Of a DNA stretch of 64,000 bases, positions 1 through 8,139 are shown piece by piece. Position numbers and translations under genes: made by a program. The stretch covers positions 124,001 to 188,000 of the forward strand of contig NZ_CDME01000003.1 of the NCBI RefSeq assembly GCF_000826545.1. Reading direction: 5' to 3'. The number at the start of each line of letters is the position of its first letter. The stretch's first letter is position 1. The DNA is from Kibdelosporangium sp. MJ126-NF4 (GTDB lineage: Bacteria; Actinomycetota; Actinomycetes; Mycobacteriales; Pseudonocardiaceae). The notes beneath the pieces are model-generated. The model had not been told where the DNA came from, searched no databases, and saw only the letters and a program-made list of their open reading frames with translations.

Positions 1-2
1 CG

Positions 3-776
3 TTCCACGCGTGGACGCCGGACGTGTACCAGGGCTCGCCGACTCCGATCACCGCGTTCATGGCCGCGTGCACCAAGGTTGCCGCGTTCGGCGGCATCCT
101 GCGCGTGCTGACGGTCGGCTTCGAGTCGACCAGTTGGGAATGGCGTGGGGTGCTGTGGGTCGTGGCGGTCGCCTCCATGGTGATCGGCGCGGTGCTCGGC
201 CTGACGCAGACCGACGTGAAGCGCATGCTGGCGTACTCGTCGATCGCACACGCGGGCTTCCTGCTCGTCGGTGCGTTGGCGCTGCGGCCGGAAGGCCTGT
301 CGGGCACGCTGTTCTACCTGCTGACGTACGGCTTCACCACGCTGGCCGCGTTCGGCGCGGTGAGCCTGGTGCGTGACGCGTCCGGCGAGGCCACGCACCT
401 GTCCCAGTGGGCCGGTCTGGCCAAGCGGTCGCCGGTGTTGGCGGCGGTGTTCACGTTCCTGCTGCTCGCCATGGCCGGTATCCCGCTGACAAGCGGGTTC
501 ATTGGCAAGTTCGTGGTGTTCTCGGCCGGTATCCAGGACGGGATGACGCCGCTGGTGGTGATCGCGCTGGTGGCCTCGGCCGTGGCGGCGTTCTTCTACC
601 TGCGGGTGATTGTGCTGATGTACTTCAGCGACCCGGCGCCGGACGGCCCGACGGTGACCGTGCCCGGTACGTTCACCACGGCGGCGATCACCCTCGGCGT
701 CCTGGTCACGCTGATCCTCGGTGTGGTGCCCACGTTCGCGCTGAACTGGGCGAGTACGGGAACGTTCGCCTTCTAG
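3..776 (+). CDS. nuoN: NADH-quinone oxidoreductase subunit N, 3' part (NuoN)
   Basis: This is the C-terminal part of a proton-pumping membrane subunit of respiratory complex I; the 5' end lies outside the window. The reading frame is open from base 3. It begins at the family motif FHAWTPDVYQGSPTP and carries KVAAFGG and KRMLAYSSIAHAGF, which are strongly conserved in NuoN/antiporter-like subunits. At least five hydrophobic membrane segments follow. It would be the last gene of a nuo operon reading in from the left. Its TAG stop shares the tetranucleotide CTAG with the convergent gene on the other strand. The menaquinone-type prenyl synthase nearby fits a respiratory context. Confidence 0.95.
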   Translation, partial: FHAWTPDVYQGSPTPITAFMAACTKVAAFGGILRVLTVGFESTSWEWRGVLWVVAVASMVIGAVLGLTQTDVKRMLAYSSIAHAGFLLVGALALRPEGLSGTLFYLLTYGFTTLAAFGAVSLVRDASGEATHLSQWAGLAKRSPVLAAVFTFLLLAMAGIPLTSGFIGKFVVFSAGIQDGMTPLVVIALVASAVAAFFYLRVIVLMYFSDPAPDGPTVTVPGTFTTAAITLGVLVTLILGVVPTFALNWASTGTFAF

Positions 777-1087
777 GCGCTGAGCAACTTGTGCGGGTCC
801 GGCCAGGTGGAAACCTGGTCGGGCCCGTTTTGGCATATGGAGACGGTGTAGAGGTACTGGTCGGGCTCGTCGTCGTCAACGAGGGTGACGAACTCGGCGC
901 TGTAGAGCCCGGAGTCGAGGTCTCCGGGCAGCAGGACGTCCAGGGCCCACGCGGTGAGCCCGCCCGCGAGCTCCTTCACCCCGCCGCCACCGGGGGCCAC
1001 CTCGATGTGTTCCAGCAGCTTGTAGTGGGGCGAGGGCCGATCCTGCTTGCGTACTTCGAAGAGCCTGTAAGCGTACCGAGTTGCCAT
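773..1087 (-). CDS. Hypothetical protein, 104 aa, divergent from an XRE regulator
   Basis: I do not recognise the family. The start ATG at 1087 is chosen because GGAGG lies about 8 bases upstream on the minus strand and the residues MATRYAYRLFEVRK read as a natural N-terminus. The product is soluble and acidic towards the C-terminus, with no signal peptide or membrane segment. The stop overlaps the nuoN stop within a shared CTAG. The gene is transcribed away from the XRE/DUF5753 regulator and shares with it an intergenic 10-bp palindrome, so co-regulation by that regulator is plausible (inference). Confidence 0.7.
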   Translation of the reverse strand: MATRYAYRLFEVRKQDRPSPHYKLLEHIEVAPGGGGVKELAGGLTAWALDVLLPGDLDSGLYSAEFVTLVDDDEPDQYLYTVSICQNGPDQVSTWPDPHKLLSA

Positions 1088-1102
1088 TGGTATCCTCCGT
1101 GC

Positions 1103-1130
1103 TTGACAATGAGCGCTCAGTATCGCTGAT
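1103..1130 (+). promoter_or_regulatory. Putative promoter and palindromic operator between divergent genes
   Basis: A TTGACA hexamer at 1103-1108 is followed directly by the perfect 10-bp palindrome TGAGCGCTCA at 1110-1119. TATCGCTGAT lies just downstream; no well-spaced -10 is obvious, so the exact promoter is uncertain. The site sits between the 104-aa gene (minus) and the XRE regulator (plus), where an autoregulatory operator would be expected. Confidence 0.4.
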
Positions 1131-1164
1131 CGCGGATCAGATGGGCAATCCACGGATGGGTGAC

Positions 1165-2016
1165 ATGGAACCGACATCGAGCACGATCCAAGCCTGGGAA
1201 CTGGGCCTCCGGTTGAAGGAACGGCGCGAGGAACTGGGGATGACCACTGCAGTGGCAGGCAGGGCCACCGGACTGGGTGGCACGAACCTGTCGGCGATCG
1301 AGACGGGCAGGCGCAAACTGCCCCCACTGCGGATGCCGGACGTAGCGAATGTCTACGGATGGACTGCCGACGAGATGTCCACTGTGGAGGAGCTGCGGGC
1401 GGGGGCGGATCGTCGCGAGTGGTACCACGACTACGCCCACATCTACTCGGACGAGTTCATCCGCTTCCTGGGCCTCGAAGCCGGTGCCGTGAGCGTTCGG
1501 ATCTACCAGTGCGAGGTGATTCCAGGGCTGTTGCAGACAACTGACTACGCCAGGGCGATGATCAATGGCGGTGGACCATACATCCGTCCTGTCGAGGTCG
1601 ACGTGCGGGTGGAGTCCCGTCTACGCCGCACGGCCCGACTGAGTGGCGACTGTCCGCTGAACATCTCGATCGTGCTCGGCCAAGCCGCGCTGCTGCAACG
1701 TGTAGGTGGCACTGAGGTCATGCGCGCTCAGTTGGAACAACTCGCTGAGATGGCCTCCGGGCAAGTTGATGTTCGAGTGATGCCGTTCGGTGTCGGTGCG
1801 CATCCACTGATCGGCAACTCGGTAGAGCTGTTCTCGTTCGCATCGGCACGGTTGCCCAACGTGCTGTGGCAGGAAACCGTTACCTCTAGGGCAATCGTGG
1901 ATGAGCGAAGTAAGATTCTGGAAGCGACCGCCAGCTTGGATGAAGCGACGGAACGGGCCTTGAGTCGTGGAGACTCGCTGGCGCTTATCCGCCAAGTGCT
2001 CAGGGAGTTGGAATGA
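1165..2016 (+). CDS. XRE-family regulator with DUF5753 domain
   Basis: This is a DNA-binding regulator of the large actinobacterial helix-turn-helix plus DUF5753 family. The N-terminal HTH (about residues 8-65) contains ELGLRLKERREELGMT and the recognition-helix region NLSAIETGRRKL. The remaining roughly 190 residues match the DUF5753 pattern, including YQCEVIPGLLQTTDYARAM and VRVMPFGVGAHP. The start at 1165 is preferred because the family usually starts a few residues before this helix; upstream ATGs at 1141 and 1156 are alternatives. The stop overlaps the DUF397 start (ATGA), so the pair is translationally coupled. In Streptomyces such pairs control development or antibiotic production (family knowledge); the target here is unknown. 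Confidence 0.9.
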   Translation: MEPTSSTIQAWELGLRLKERREELGMTTAVAGRATGLGGTNLSAIETGRRKLPPLRMPDVANVYGWTADEMSTVEELRAGADRREWYHDYAHIYSDEFIRFLGLEAGAVSVRIYQCEVIPGLLQTTDYARAMINGGGPYIRPVEVDVRVESRLRRTARLSGDCPLNISIVLGQAALLQRVGGTEVMRAQLEQLAEMASGQVDVRVMPFGVGAHPLIGNSVELFSFASARLPNVLWQETVTSRAIVDERSKILEATASLDEATERALSRGDSLALIRQVLRELE

Positions 2017-2189
2017 CTCGTGGGTGGTTCAAGTCCAGCCGTAGCAATCCTGCCGGTAGCTGCGTCGAGGTGAATCTCGACATTTCGGGCGTCGTGCGTG
2101 TCCGGGACAGCAAGAATCCTGCTTCTGGTGAGCTCCGTCTCCCGGCTATTGCCTGGCGGAGTGCCCTGCGCCACGGTCTGTCTACCTGA
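2013..2189 (+). CDS. DUF397 domain protein, 58 aa
   Basis: This is a small acidic protein of the DUF397 family. It opens with TRGWFKSSRSNPAGSCVEV and contains VRVRDSKNPASGEL, both diagnostic of the family, and ends in the usual AWRSAL region. Its ATG overlaps the stop of the upstream XRE/DUF5753 gene by four bases (ATGA), the standard arrangement for this pair. Family members such as BldB-type and ImmR-like partners modulate their cognate regulator; a direct function here is inferred only from pairing. Confidence 0.9.
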   Translation: MTRGWFKSSRSNPAGSCVEVNLDISGVVRVRDSKNPASGELRLPAIAWRSALRHGLST

Positions 2190-2258
2190 CCAGCGTTGTC
2201 GTGCTCTCAGCGTTTACGCTGGAGGGGCTGGTAACACTGCTGCGGGAGCGACGACGAC

Positions 2259-3278
2259 GTGACAGCCGAACAAACGCCTGCCGTTCCTGGCTCTGGCCTG
2301 CCCCTGGGCCTGAGTGCTGCCGATCCTGACCTTGTGCGGGCCGTGGGCGTCGCCCTCTCCGACGTGGAGAAGATCCTGCACGGGGTCGCCGACAGTGAGG
2401 TCTCGTTCATCGACGAGGCAGCGTTGCACCTGGTCAACGCGGGTGGCAAGCGTTTTCGTCCGCTGTTCACCTTGATTTCCTCACACATTGCGGACGGTCC
2501 GCTGCCCGACGTCATCACGGCCGCCGCGGCCGTCGAGCTCGTGCACCTGGCCACCCTGTACCACGACGACGTCATGGACGAGGCGACCATGCGGCGCGGC
2601 GCGGACAGCGTGAACGCCCGGTGGGACAACACCATCGCCATCCTGACCGGCGACTTCCTCTTCGCGCACGCGTCCGGCCTGGTCGCGGACCTCGGTACGG
2701 ACGCGGCCCGGATCATCGCCGAGACGTTCTCCGAGCTGGTCACCGGCCAGATGCGGGAGACCGTCGGTCCGGCGGCCGGTGAGGATCCCGTTGACCACTA
2801 CCTGTCGGTCATCGGCCAGAAGACCGGTTCGCTGATCGCCACCTCAGGCCGTTACGCGGGCATGTTCTCCAACGCCACGGTCGAGCAGACCGAGGCGCTG
2901 CACCGCTACGGCAAGATCATCGGCGCGGCCTTCCAGATCTCCGACGACATCATCGACATCGCGTCCCCTGCGGCCGAGTCGGGCAAGACCCCCGGCACCG
3001 ACCTGCGGGAAGGCGTGAAAACTCTGCCGATGATCCACGCGCTGGCAGTGGACGGCAACGACCGCCTCACCGAACTGCTCGCCGGACCGATCTCCGACGA
3101 CGCCGAGGTGGCCGAAGCGCTCGACCTGCTGCGCAGCTCCAAGGGCATGCAACGCGCACGGGAAACTCTCGAGCAGTACGCCGAGCGTGCGCAGACCGCG
3201 CTCGCAGTCCTGCCCGAAGGCCCGGCTCGTGACGCCCTTGAGCTGCTCACGCGCTATGTGATCGAGCGGACTCGCTAA
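2259..3278 (+). CDS. Polyprenyl diphosphate synthase (trans-isoprenyl chain elongation)
   Basis: The enzyme condenses isopentenyl diphosphate onto an allylic diphosphate to give a long all-trans prenyl chain, probably for the menaquinone side chain. Both Asp-rich metal-binding motifs are visible: HDDVMDEATMRRG (first, about residues 103-115) and QISDDIIDI (second, about 226-234). GGKRFRPL, for IPP binding, is near residue 62. The length of 339 aa is normal. The start is GTG at 2259. The first motif carries no bulky insertion that would mark a short-chain enzyme, but chain length cannot be read from sequence. Its position close to nuoN fits quinone supply to complex I, as for the grcC/hepT-type genes of relatives. 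Confidence 0.92.
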   Translation: MTAEQTPAVPGSGLPLGLSAADPDLVRAVGVALSDVEKILHGVADSEVSFIDEAALHLVNAGGKRFRPLFTLISSHIADGPLPDVITAAAAVELVHLATLYHDDVMDEATMRRGADSVNARWDNTIAILTGDFLFAHASGLVADLGTDAARIIAETFSELVTGQMRETVGPAAGEDPVDHYLSVIGQKTGSLIATSGRYAGMFSNATVEQTEALHRYGKIIGAAFQISDDIIDIASPAAESGKTPGTDLREGVKTLPMIHALAVDGNDRLTELLAGPISDDAEVAEALDLLRSSKGMQRARETLEQYAERAQTALAVLPEGPARDALELLTRYVIERTR

Positions 3279-3348
3279 GACCGGACATGGTGATCTCGCC
3301 TGGCCCGTAGGGTGGAAGCGAGGGTGAGGTCCACGAGGGAGCAGGTGC

Positions 3349-5265
3349 ATGCAGATCTTCGGCCAGGTCTGGCTATGGAGCATTGGATCGTTCCTCCTCG
3401 GGGTGTTGTTCACCTGGTTGCTGCTGGTCAACCCGGCACGCAGGCGGTTGACCGAGCTTGAGGAGGCGGCCAGCCGCCAGCCCGCTCCCCAGCGGCAGCC
3501 GACGCGGGTGGCCGAGCCGGTCGGCCAGCCGACCGGCAAGGAAACCGACCGCTTCCTCGACGACCTCTTCGAATCCCCCAACGCGCCGAAGGCCCAGCCA
3601 CCGCTCCTGCCCCCGCCGATGCCCCAGTCGGCGTCTCAGTCGACGCCTCCTCAGTCGATGCCTCAGTCGGCGGCGACCACCCAGGCGTTCGGCGCGGTGC
3701 CGCCCCCAGCAGGCCCGACCGCGCCCCCCGAAGTGCCCACGCCCAGCGGAGGCTACGAAGCGCGGCCCCAGAGCTTCGCGTCCAGGCTCGACCCGAAAGC
3801 CCCACCGGAGCCGCCGATCCCGGACGAGAGCGACACGGAACTGTCGGACAGCCCCTTCCGCCAGTTCACCGAGAGCACCACGGTGTTCGTGCCGCCAGCA
3901 GACCTGCGGATCCCGGAGAAGCAGGAACCGTCGGGAGCGAGCGAGGACTGGTTCGCCAAAGAAGAAGTCCCGGACCCGAACCTGATCACCGACGTCGACG
4001 ACGACGAGCGAGTCGACGACCAAGGAACAATCTTCACCCAGCACACCACCCCGATCCCGGACGAGATGATCCGCTCGCTGGACAACGAAAACCCAAGCGA
4101 GCCAACCCAGAACCCCGCGAACCACTACGAGCCCCAAAGCGTCGCGGACCACTACGACACTCCAGGATCCGGCGCCGAGCCGCTGCACAGCTACGAAGAC
4201 CAGAGTGCAGAGAACCACTACGCCGACCAATCACCTGCACCAGCCGCCGCACACGCCTACGACCCCCAGGCACCAGCAGCCGAGCCCGCGCACCAGCACG
4301 AGCCCCAGGCATCCGGGCATGAGTACAGCGACCAGGTTCCCGCGTCGGAAGCCGCGCACCAGTACGGCGAGCAGTCATCTGCGCATGAGTACAGCCATCA
4401 GGCTGGGGCGGCAGAGTCCGACCAAGGCTACGGCGAGCAGGTTCCCGTGTCGGAAGCTGCGCACCAGTATGGCGAGCAGTCGCCTGCGGTTGAGTCTGGC
4501 CAGTACGAGTCTCAGGCTTCTGCGCACGAGTACAGCTATCAGGCTGGGGCGGTGGAGTCCGATCAACGCTACGGCGAGCAGGTTCCCGTGTCGGAAGCTG
4601 CGCACCAGTATGGCGAGCAGTCATCTGCGGTCGAGTCTGCTCAGTACGAGTCGCAGCGGTCCGCTCACGAGTATGGCGAGCAGTCACCTGCGGCTGAGCC
4701 TGCTCAGTATCAGCCGTCTCTGCACGAGTACGACCACCAGCAATCCGCGGCGGAGCCTGTGCACCAGTATGGCGAGCAGCCGCCCGTGGCTGAGCCCGTG
4801 CACCAGTACGGCGACCAGTCACCTGTGGCTGAGCCTGTGCAGTACCAGCCGTCCTCGCATGAGTACGGCGAGCAGCAATCCGCGGCGGAGCCCGTCCACC
4901 ACTACGACCCGCAACTCCCCGAGCCGCAGCTGCCCCCAGTCGAGCGCACCCAGCGCTTCGAGCCTGTCCCCTCGGCACACGAGGAAATCGGCAGGTCACT
5001 GTTCGAACCGGTCGTCCCCGTAGCCGAGGCCGACTCCGCCGCGGCGGCGCCGAGCGAGTTCGTCCCGCCTGGTCCGTTCGGTCCAGGCTCGGCGATGCCG
5101 TTGCCCGGCGGTGGTGCGCCCGCGCCGGAGTTCGGCGTCAAGGCCAGCGTGACTGCGCTGCGTTACTGCACGCAGGACAACCCGCAGTTTGACCGGATTG
5201 TGGCAGAGGTGTGGTTCCGCACCCCGAGTGACGCTGAGCGCGTCGGTTTCCGTGTGCTGTCATAG
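3349..5265 (+). CDS. Membrane-anchored repeat-rich protein with a C-terminal AEVWF (sunset-like) motif
   Basis: The protein has 638 aa. One N-terminal membrane segment (about residues 8-27) is followed by a long Pro/Gln/Glu-rich linker. From about residue 240 to 530 lie degenerate repeats built on H-x-Y-x-E/D-Q, such as AHQYGEQS and VHQYGDQSP. A 141-bp (47-residue) unit occurs twice in tandem with long identical stretches, near 4427 and 4568. The C-terminal 60 residues form a separate domain with VTALRYC and RIVAEVWFRTPSDAERVGF. This resembles the small AEVWF...AGF domain (annotated in some relatives as sunset domain) found at the end of actinobacterial envelope proteins. The function is unknown; the layout suggests a spacer displaying a conserved C-terminal module. 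Repeat number may vary between strains. Confidence 0.8.
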   Translation: MQIFGQVWLWSIGSFLLGVLFTWLLLVNPARRRLTELEEAASRQPAPQRQPTRVAEPVGQPTGKETDRFLDDLFESPNAPKAQPPLLPPPMPQSASQSTPPQSMPQSAATTQAFGAVPPPAGPTAPPEVPTPSGGYEARPQSFASRLDPKAPPEPPIPDESDTELSDSPFRQFTESTTVFVPPADLRIPEKQEPSGASEDWFAKEEVPDPNLITDVDDDERVDDQGTIFTQHTTPIPDEMIRSLDNENPSEPTQNPANHYEPQSVADHYDTPGSGAEPLHSYEDQSAENHYADQSPAPAAAHAYDPQAPAAEPAHQHEPQASGHEYSDQVPASEAAHQYGEQSSAHEYSHQAGAAESDQGYGEQVPVSEAAHQYGEQSPAVESGQYESQASAHEYSYQAGAVESDQRYGEQVPVSEAAHQYGEQSSAVESAQYESQRSAHEYGEQSPAAEPAQYQPSLHEYDHQQSAAEPVHQYGEQPPVAEPVHQYGDQSPVAEPVQYQPSSHEYGEQQSAAEPVHHYDPQLPEPQLPPVERTQRFEPVPSAHEEIGRSLFEPVVPVAEADSAAAAPSEFVPPGPFGPGSAMPLPGGGAPAPEFGVKASVTALRYCTQDNPQFDRIVAEVWFRTPSDAERVGFRVLS

Positions 5266-5345
5266 GTTTACAAAAACCGATCATCACCTCGGATGCCCCC
5301 AATTGTCCTAGTGACTCGCACCATACGGTCCGTTACGGTTCTGCC

Positions 5346-6581
5346 ATGGCGGACCAGGTCGCCCGGCTGGCAGTTCGGAATTGGGCTCTGTGGCAGCTGC
5401 CCAACCGCGCCCTGATCGGCTACATCCTGGCTGTCGACCTGGTTGCTGTCGGCGGTGTGGCCACCGCTTTGGTCCTGCGTCCGATCCCGTCGACGAACGT
5501 CGCGCCGTTTCTGCTGCTCACCACGTGTCTGCTGGTGTACACCGAGCTGTCGATGCCGATCGAACGCCTGCGCAGAGTGGCCAGGCCTTTCGTCGATCTG
5601 AACGCGGTGTGGATGTTCGCGGCCATTCTGCTGCTGCACCCCGTGCTGTCGGCCGTGGTGATCGCGGTGTCGTACTCCGTCCAATGGGTCCGGCTCCGGC
5701 CGACTCCGCTGTTCCGGATGATCTCGTCCGCGTCGGCGACGATCGTGGCCAGCTACGCGGCTTGTGCGTTCTCCTTGGTGGTCGGCATCGAGCCGTTCGA
5801 GCGGATGCCGCGTGACGTGGTGTCGTTCGGTCTCGTGGTCAGCTGTGGCCTGGTTTACCTGATCGTCAATTCGATCATCTCGACTCTCCTGATCTACTTC
5901 TCGACGTTGCCGGGCCGGATCACCGGCGCGATGGCCACCGCGGGGGAGTACGCGCTGGAAGCGGCGACGGTCGGCCTCGGCATCATGCTGGCCTGGGCGC
6001 TGGTCGACTGGCCGGTGGTGCTGGTGCTGATCGTCGGGATAACACTGGTTCTGCACCGGAGTGTGCTGATCCGCCAGTTGCGGGACCAGGCGCGCACAGA
6101 TCCGAAAACGGGATTGCTGAATTCGGCGTCCTGGTCGAAGGACGCGACCGGCCAGTTGAATCGCGGGCACGGTGCCGCGCTGCTCATGCTCGACCTCGAC
6201 AATTTCAAGTCGATCAACGACCGCTACGGTCACCTGATCGGCGACAAACACCTGAAAGGCGTCGCCGACGTTCTCCGCGCCGAAGTCCGTGTCACCGACA
6301 TGGTCGGCAGGTTCGGCGGCGAGGAATTCGTCATCCTGCTCCCCGACACGTCACAGGAAGACGCCATGGCCATCGCCGAACGCATCCGCCGCAAGGTCGA
6401 GGGCTTCGCCGTGGACGGATTCGGCACGGTCACAGTGTCGGTCGGCGTCGCGGCACACCCCGATCACGGCACCACGCTCGACGAGGTCGTGAACGCGGCG
6501 GACGTGGCGCTGCTCGCTGCCAAGACCGCGGGTCGCAACCGAACGCTGCTTTTCGCTGCCCCACCGGTCGATGGTTGGTAA
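5346..6581 (+). CDS. Membrane-bound diguanylate cyclase (GGDEF domain)
   Basis: The enzyme makes cyclic di-GMP from two GTP. About 230 N-terminal residues hold several membrane segments. A short linker (RTDPKTGLLNSASW, the DxLT-like start of GGDEF domains) leads into a complete GGDEF domain. The active-site motif is GGEEF within RFGGEEFVILLPD, near residue 322, and DLDNFKSINDRYGH carries the metal-binding Asp. With these residues present the domain should be catalytically active. No periplasmic sensor domain is obvious. Two other c-di-GMP-linked genes, yajQ and a GGDEF-EAL protein, lie further right in the window. Confidence 0.93.
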   Translation: MADQVARLAVRNWALWQLPNRALIGYILAVDLVAVGGVATALVLRPIPSTNVAPFLLLTTCLLVYTELSMPIERLRRVARPFVDLNAVWMFAAILLLHPVLSAVVIAVSYSVQWVRLRPTPLFRMISSASATIVASYAACAFSLVVGIEPFERMPRDVVSFGLVVSCGLVYLIVNSIISTLLIYFSTLPGRITGAMATAGEYALEAATVGLGIMLAWALVDWPVVLVLIVGITLVLHRSVLIRQLRDQARTDPKTGLLNSASWSKDATGQLNRGHGAALLMLDLDNFKSINDRYGHLIGDKHLKGVADVLRAEVRVTDMVGRFGGEEFVILLPDTSQEDAMAIAERIRRKVEGFAVDGFGTVTVSVGVAAHPDHGTTLDEVVNAADVALLAAKTAGRNRTLLFAAPPVDGW

Positions 6582-6622
6582 CGTGCTGCCGGGGAGAGTT
6601 CACGGCGGATGATTGGCGACTG

Positions 6623-7390
6623 ATGCCTACGACGTTCGGCCTATCCTTCGCGGCGGTCGACATACTGTCCGAGGGATTGCGGCTCAATTGCCGGGTGTAT
6701 CCGTTCACCATTCCGAGTTTCGGCGAGTTCGCCGACGACCGGGTGCGGATCGCGGGGGCCATCAAGGAGGACCTGATCAACCGGGGCCTCGCCGACCACC
6801 GCGGCCTCGGTCCCGAGGTGACGGACGCGTTGCGGATGTTCACCGACTACCACGTGGCGGTCGCGTTGATGGGCGACGTCGAAGGCGGCAAGAAGGTCTA
6901 CGCCCGAGGCGCGGTCGCGGGCGGCAAGGGCATGGTCGTGCGCCAGGAGGACCAGCTGCTGAAGTTCGAGATGGTCCGTCCGGAAGGGCTGGCCCGAGCT
7001 GTCGCCGCCCTGCTGCCGCCGCTCAGACCCGGCCCAGGCCAGTCGGTGACGATCACCCGGCCGGTCGCCCACCCGGTCACTGCGGACGACGAGAACCTCG
7101 CCTTCCGTCAGCCGGTCTCCCGAGCCGTGACGCCGAACCCGGCCCAGCTGCGCGGCGCCGAGGAGATGCTCCGCCGCAAGCGCCTCGGCTCCGGCCACTT
7201 CGCCGTGACCGGCCGAGACCGCAACGGCAACGTCAAACAAGCCCCCGCCCTGGGTTGGATCGACACGGACGCGGGCCGCTACCTGGTCCAGAACCTGGCG
7301 CGCGACGACGTGGAAGGCGGCACGTTCTTCCCAGCCGACGGCCCCAGGTTGATCAACCAGCTCAACGAGCTCCTCCAGTCCGTCAGCTGA
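6623..7390 (+). CDS. EspG-family protein (ESX secretion-associated chaperone-like)
   Basis: The 255-aa protein matches the EspG family pattern. It has a short hydrophobic N-terminal strand (LSFAAVDILSEGLRLNCRVYPF), the ALRMFTDYHVAVALMG region, and a C-terminal GTFFPADGPRLINQLNELLQSV segment. In mycobacteria EspG binds PE/PPE proteins for type VII secretion; in other actinobacteria the partners are unclear. No ESX core genes, PE/PPE or WXG100 genes are visible around it, so it is an orphan here. The start at 6623 is chosen because family members begin just before this first strand; an upstream ATG at 6575 would add 16 unlike residues. Confidence 0.78.
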   Translation: MPTTFGLSFAAVDILSEGLRLNCRVYPFTIPSFGEFADDRVRIAGAIKEDLINRGLADHRGLGPEVTDALRMFTDYHVAVALMGDVEGGKKVYARGAVAGGKGMVVRQEDQLLKFEMVRPEGLARAVAALLPPLRPGPGQSVTITRPVAHPVTADDENLAFRQPVSRAVTPNPAQLRGAEEMLRRKRLGSGHFAVTGRDRNGNVKQAPALGWIDTDAGRYLVQNLARDDVEGGTFFPADGPRLINQLNELLQSVS

Positions 7391-7396
7391 CACTCG

Positions 7397-8080
7397 TCAG
7401 TCGTTCGACGGCGAGACCCCGGTCGCGGCGATCAGCCGTCCCGGAGGGAACACCGCGCTGAGGATCCGCCGGTCGCCCCGGAGGTCTCCCAGGGCGAGGG
7501 CCTGGTCGATCGTGAGCCCGCCTGCTGCGAGCCCGACGACGACCTCCGGCGAGGCGGTGAAGACCGTGTCCGGCGGCTGATCGGGCGAGATGGTCACGCT
7601 GGGGCCGTCCTCGTCGATGCGCAGGACCATGAGGAATCCGTCCGTCTCGACGCCGAGCTCCACCGGAGGAGTCGCGGTGATTCCCCGGAGCAGGCCGGGG
7701 AGAGCGGGCACCAGCCAGCGCGGCTGGAACGCATCGCCGTTGCGCCCTGTCATCACCAGCGGCGCGCCCCACCTGCCCAGCGCCTCCATGGGTTCTTGGA
7801 GTCCCGCACCCCACGGCGTCAGGGCGTACTGGACTCCCGCATCGCCAAGTTGTCGCTGCACGATGCCGTTCGACTCCAGTGTCCGCAGCCGTTCCGCCAG
7901 GAGGTTGGTCGCGATCCCCGCGAGCGAGGTCTTCAGCTCGGTGTAGCGCATCGGGCCGGGCAGCAGCTCGCGCACGATCAGCAGCGTCCAGCGTTCGCCC
8001 ACGACGTCCAGGGTGCGAGCGAGGGCACAGAACTGTCCGTAGGAACGAGGACTCTTCGCTTCTTGCTTGACTTTATCCAT
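7397..8080 (-). CDS. HxlR-family transcriptional regulator
   Basis: This winged-helix regulator has the HxlR signature: CALARTLDVVGERWTLLIVREL, then RYTELKTSLAGIATNLLAERLRTLE (recognition helix) and VQYALTPWG (wing), all within about residues 15-105. The extra roughly 120 C-terminal residues resemble the SCP2-like or sterol-carrier-type extension seen in some HxlR/MarR-type proteins. The start is the ATG at 8080 (MDKVKQEAKS). It is divergent from the MFS exporter, and the gap contains a perfect 9-3-9 inverted repeat directly ahead of the start codon, so it probably represses itself and the pump (inference). Confidence 0.88.
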   Translation of the reverse strand: MDKVKQEAKSPRSYGQFCALARTLDVVGERWTLLIVRELLPGPMRYTELKTSLAGIATNLLAERLRTLESNGIVQRQLGDAGVQYALTPWGAGLQEPMEALGRWGAPLVMTGRNGDAFQPRWLVPALPGLLRGITATPPVELGVETDGFLMVLRIDEDGPSVTISPDQPPDTVFTASPEVVVGLAAGGLTIDQALALGDLRGDRRILSAVFPPGRLIAATGVSPSND

Positions 8081-8081
8081 C

Positions 8082-8102
8082 GCGGTTGATTGTATCAACC
8101 GC
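8082..8102. promoter_or_regulatory. Perfect inverted repeat operator (HxlR/MFS)
   Basis: GCGGTTGAT and ATCAACCGC form 9-bp perfect arms separated by TGT. The site lies one base from the HxlR start codon and 37 bp upstream of the MFS start. It is a strong candidate operator for the HxlR dimer controlling both divergent genes. Confidence 0.7.
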
Positions 8103-8139
8103 CACGGTGGACGTCGAGCATGGAAAAGAGCACCTTGTG

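Noticed and set aside
4205..5023. 272-codon frame inside the repeat-rich protein gene
   Set aside because: The Ser/Thr/Arg-rich reading is a frame shadow of the tandem repeats in the accepted gene.
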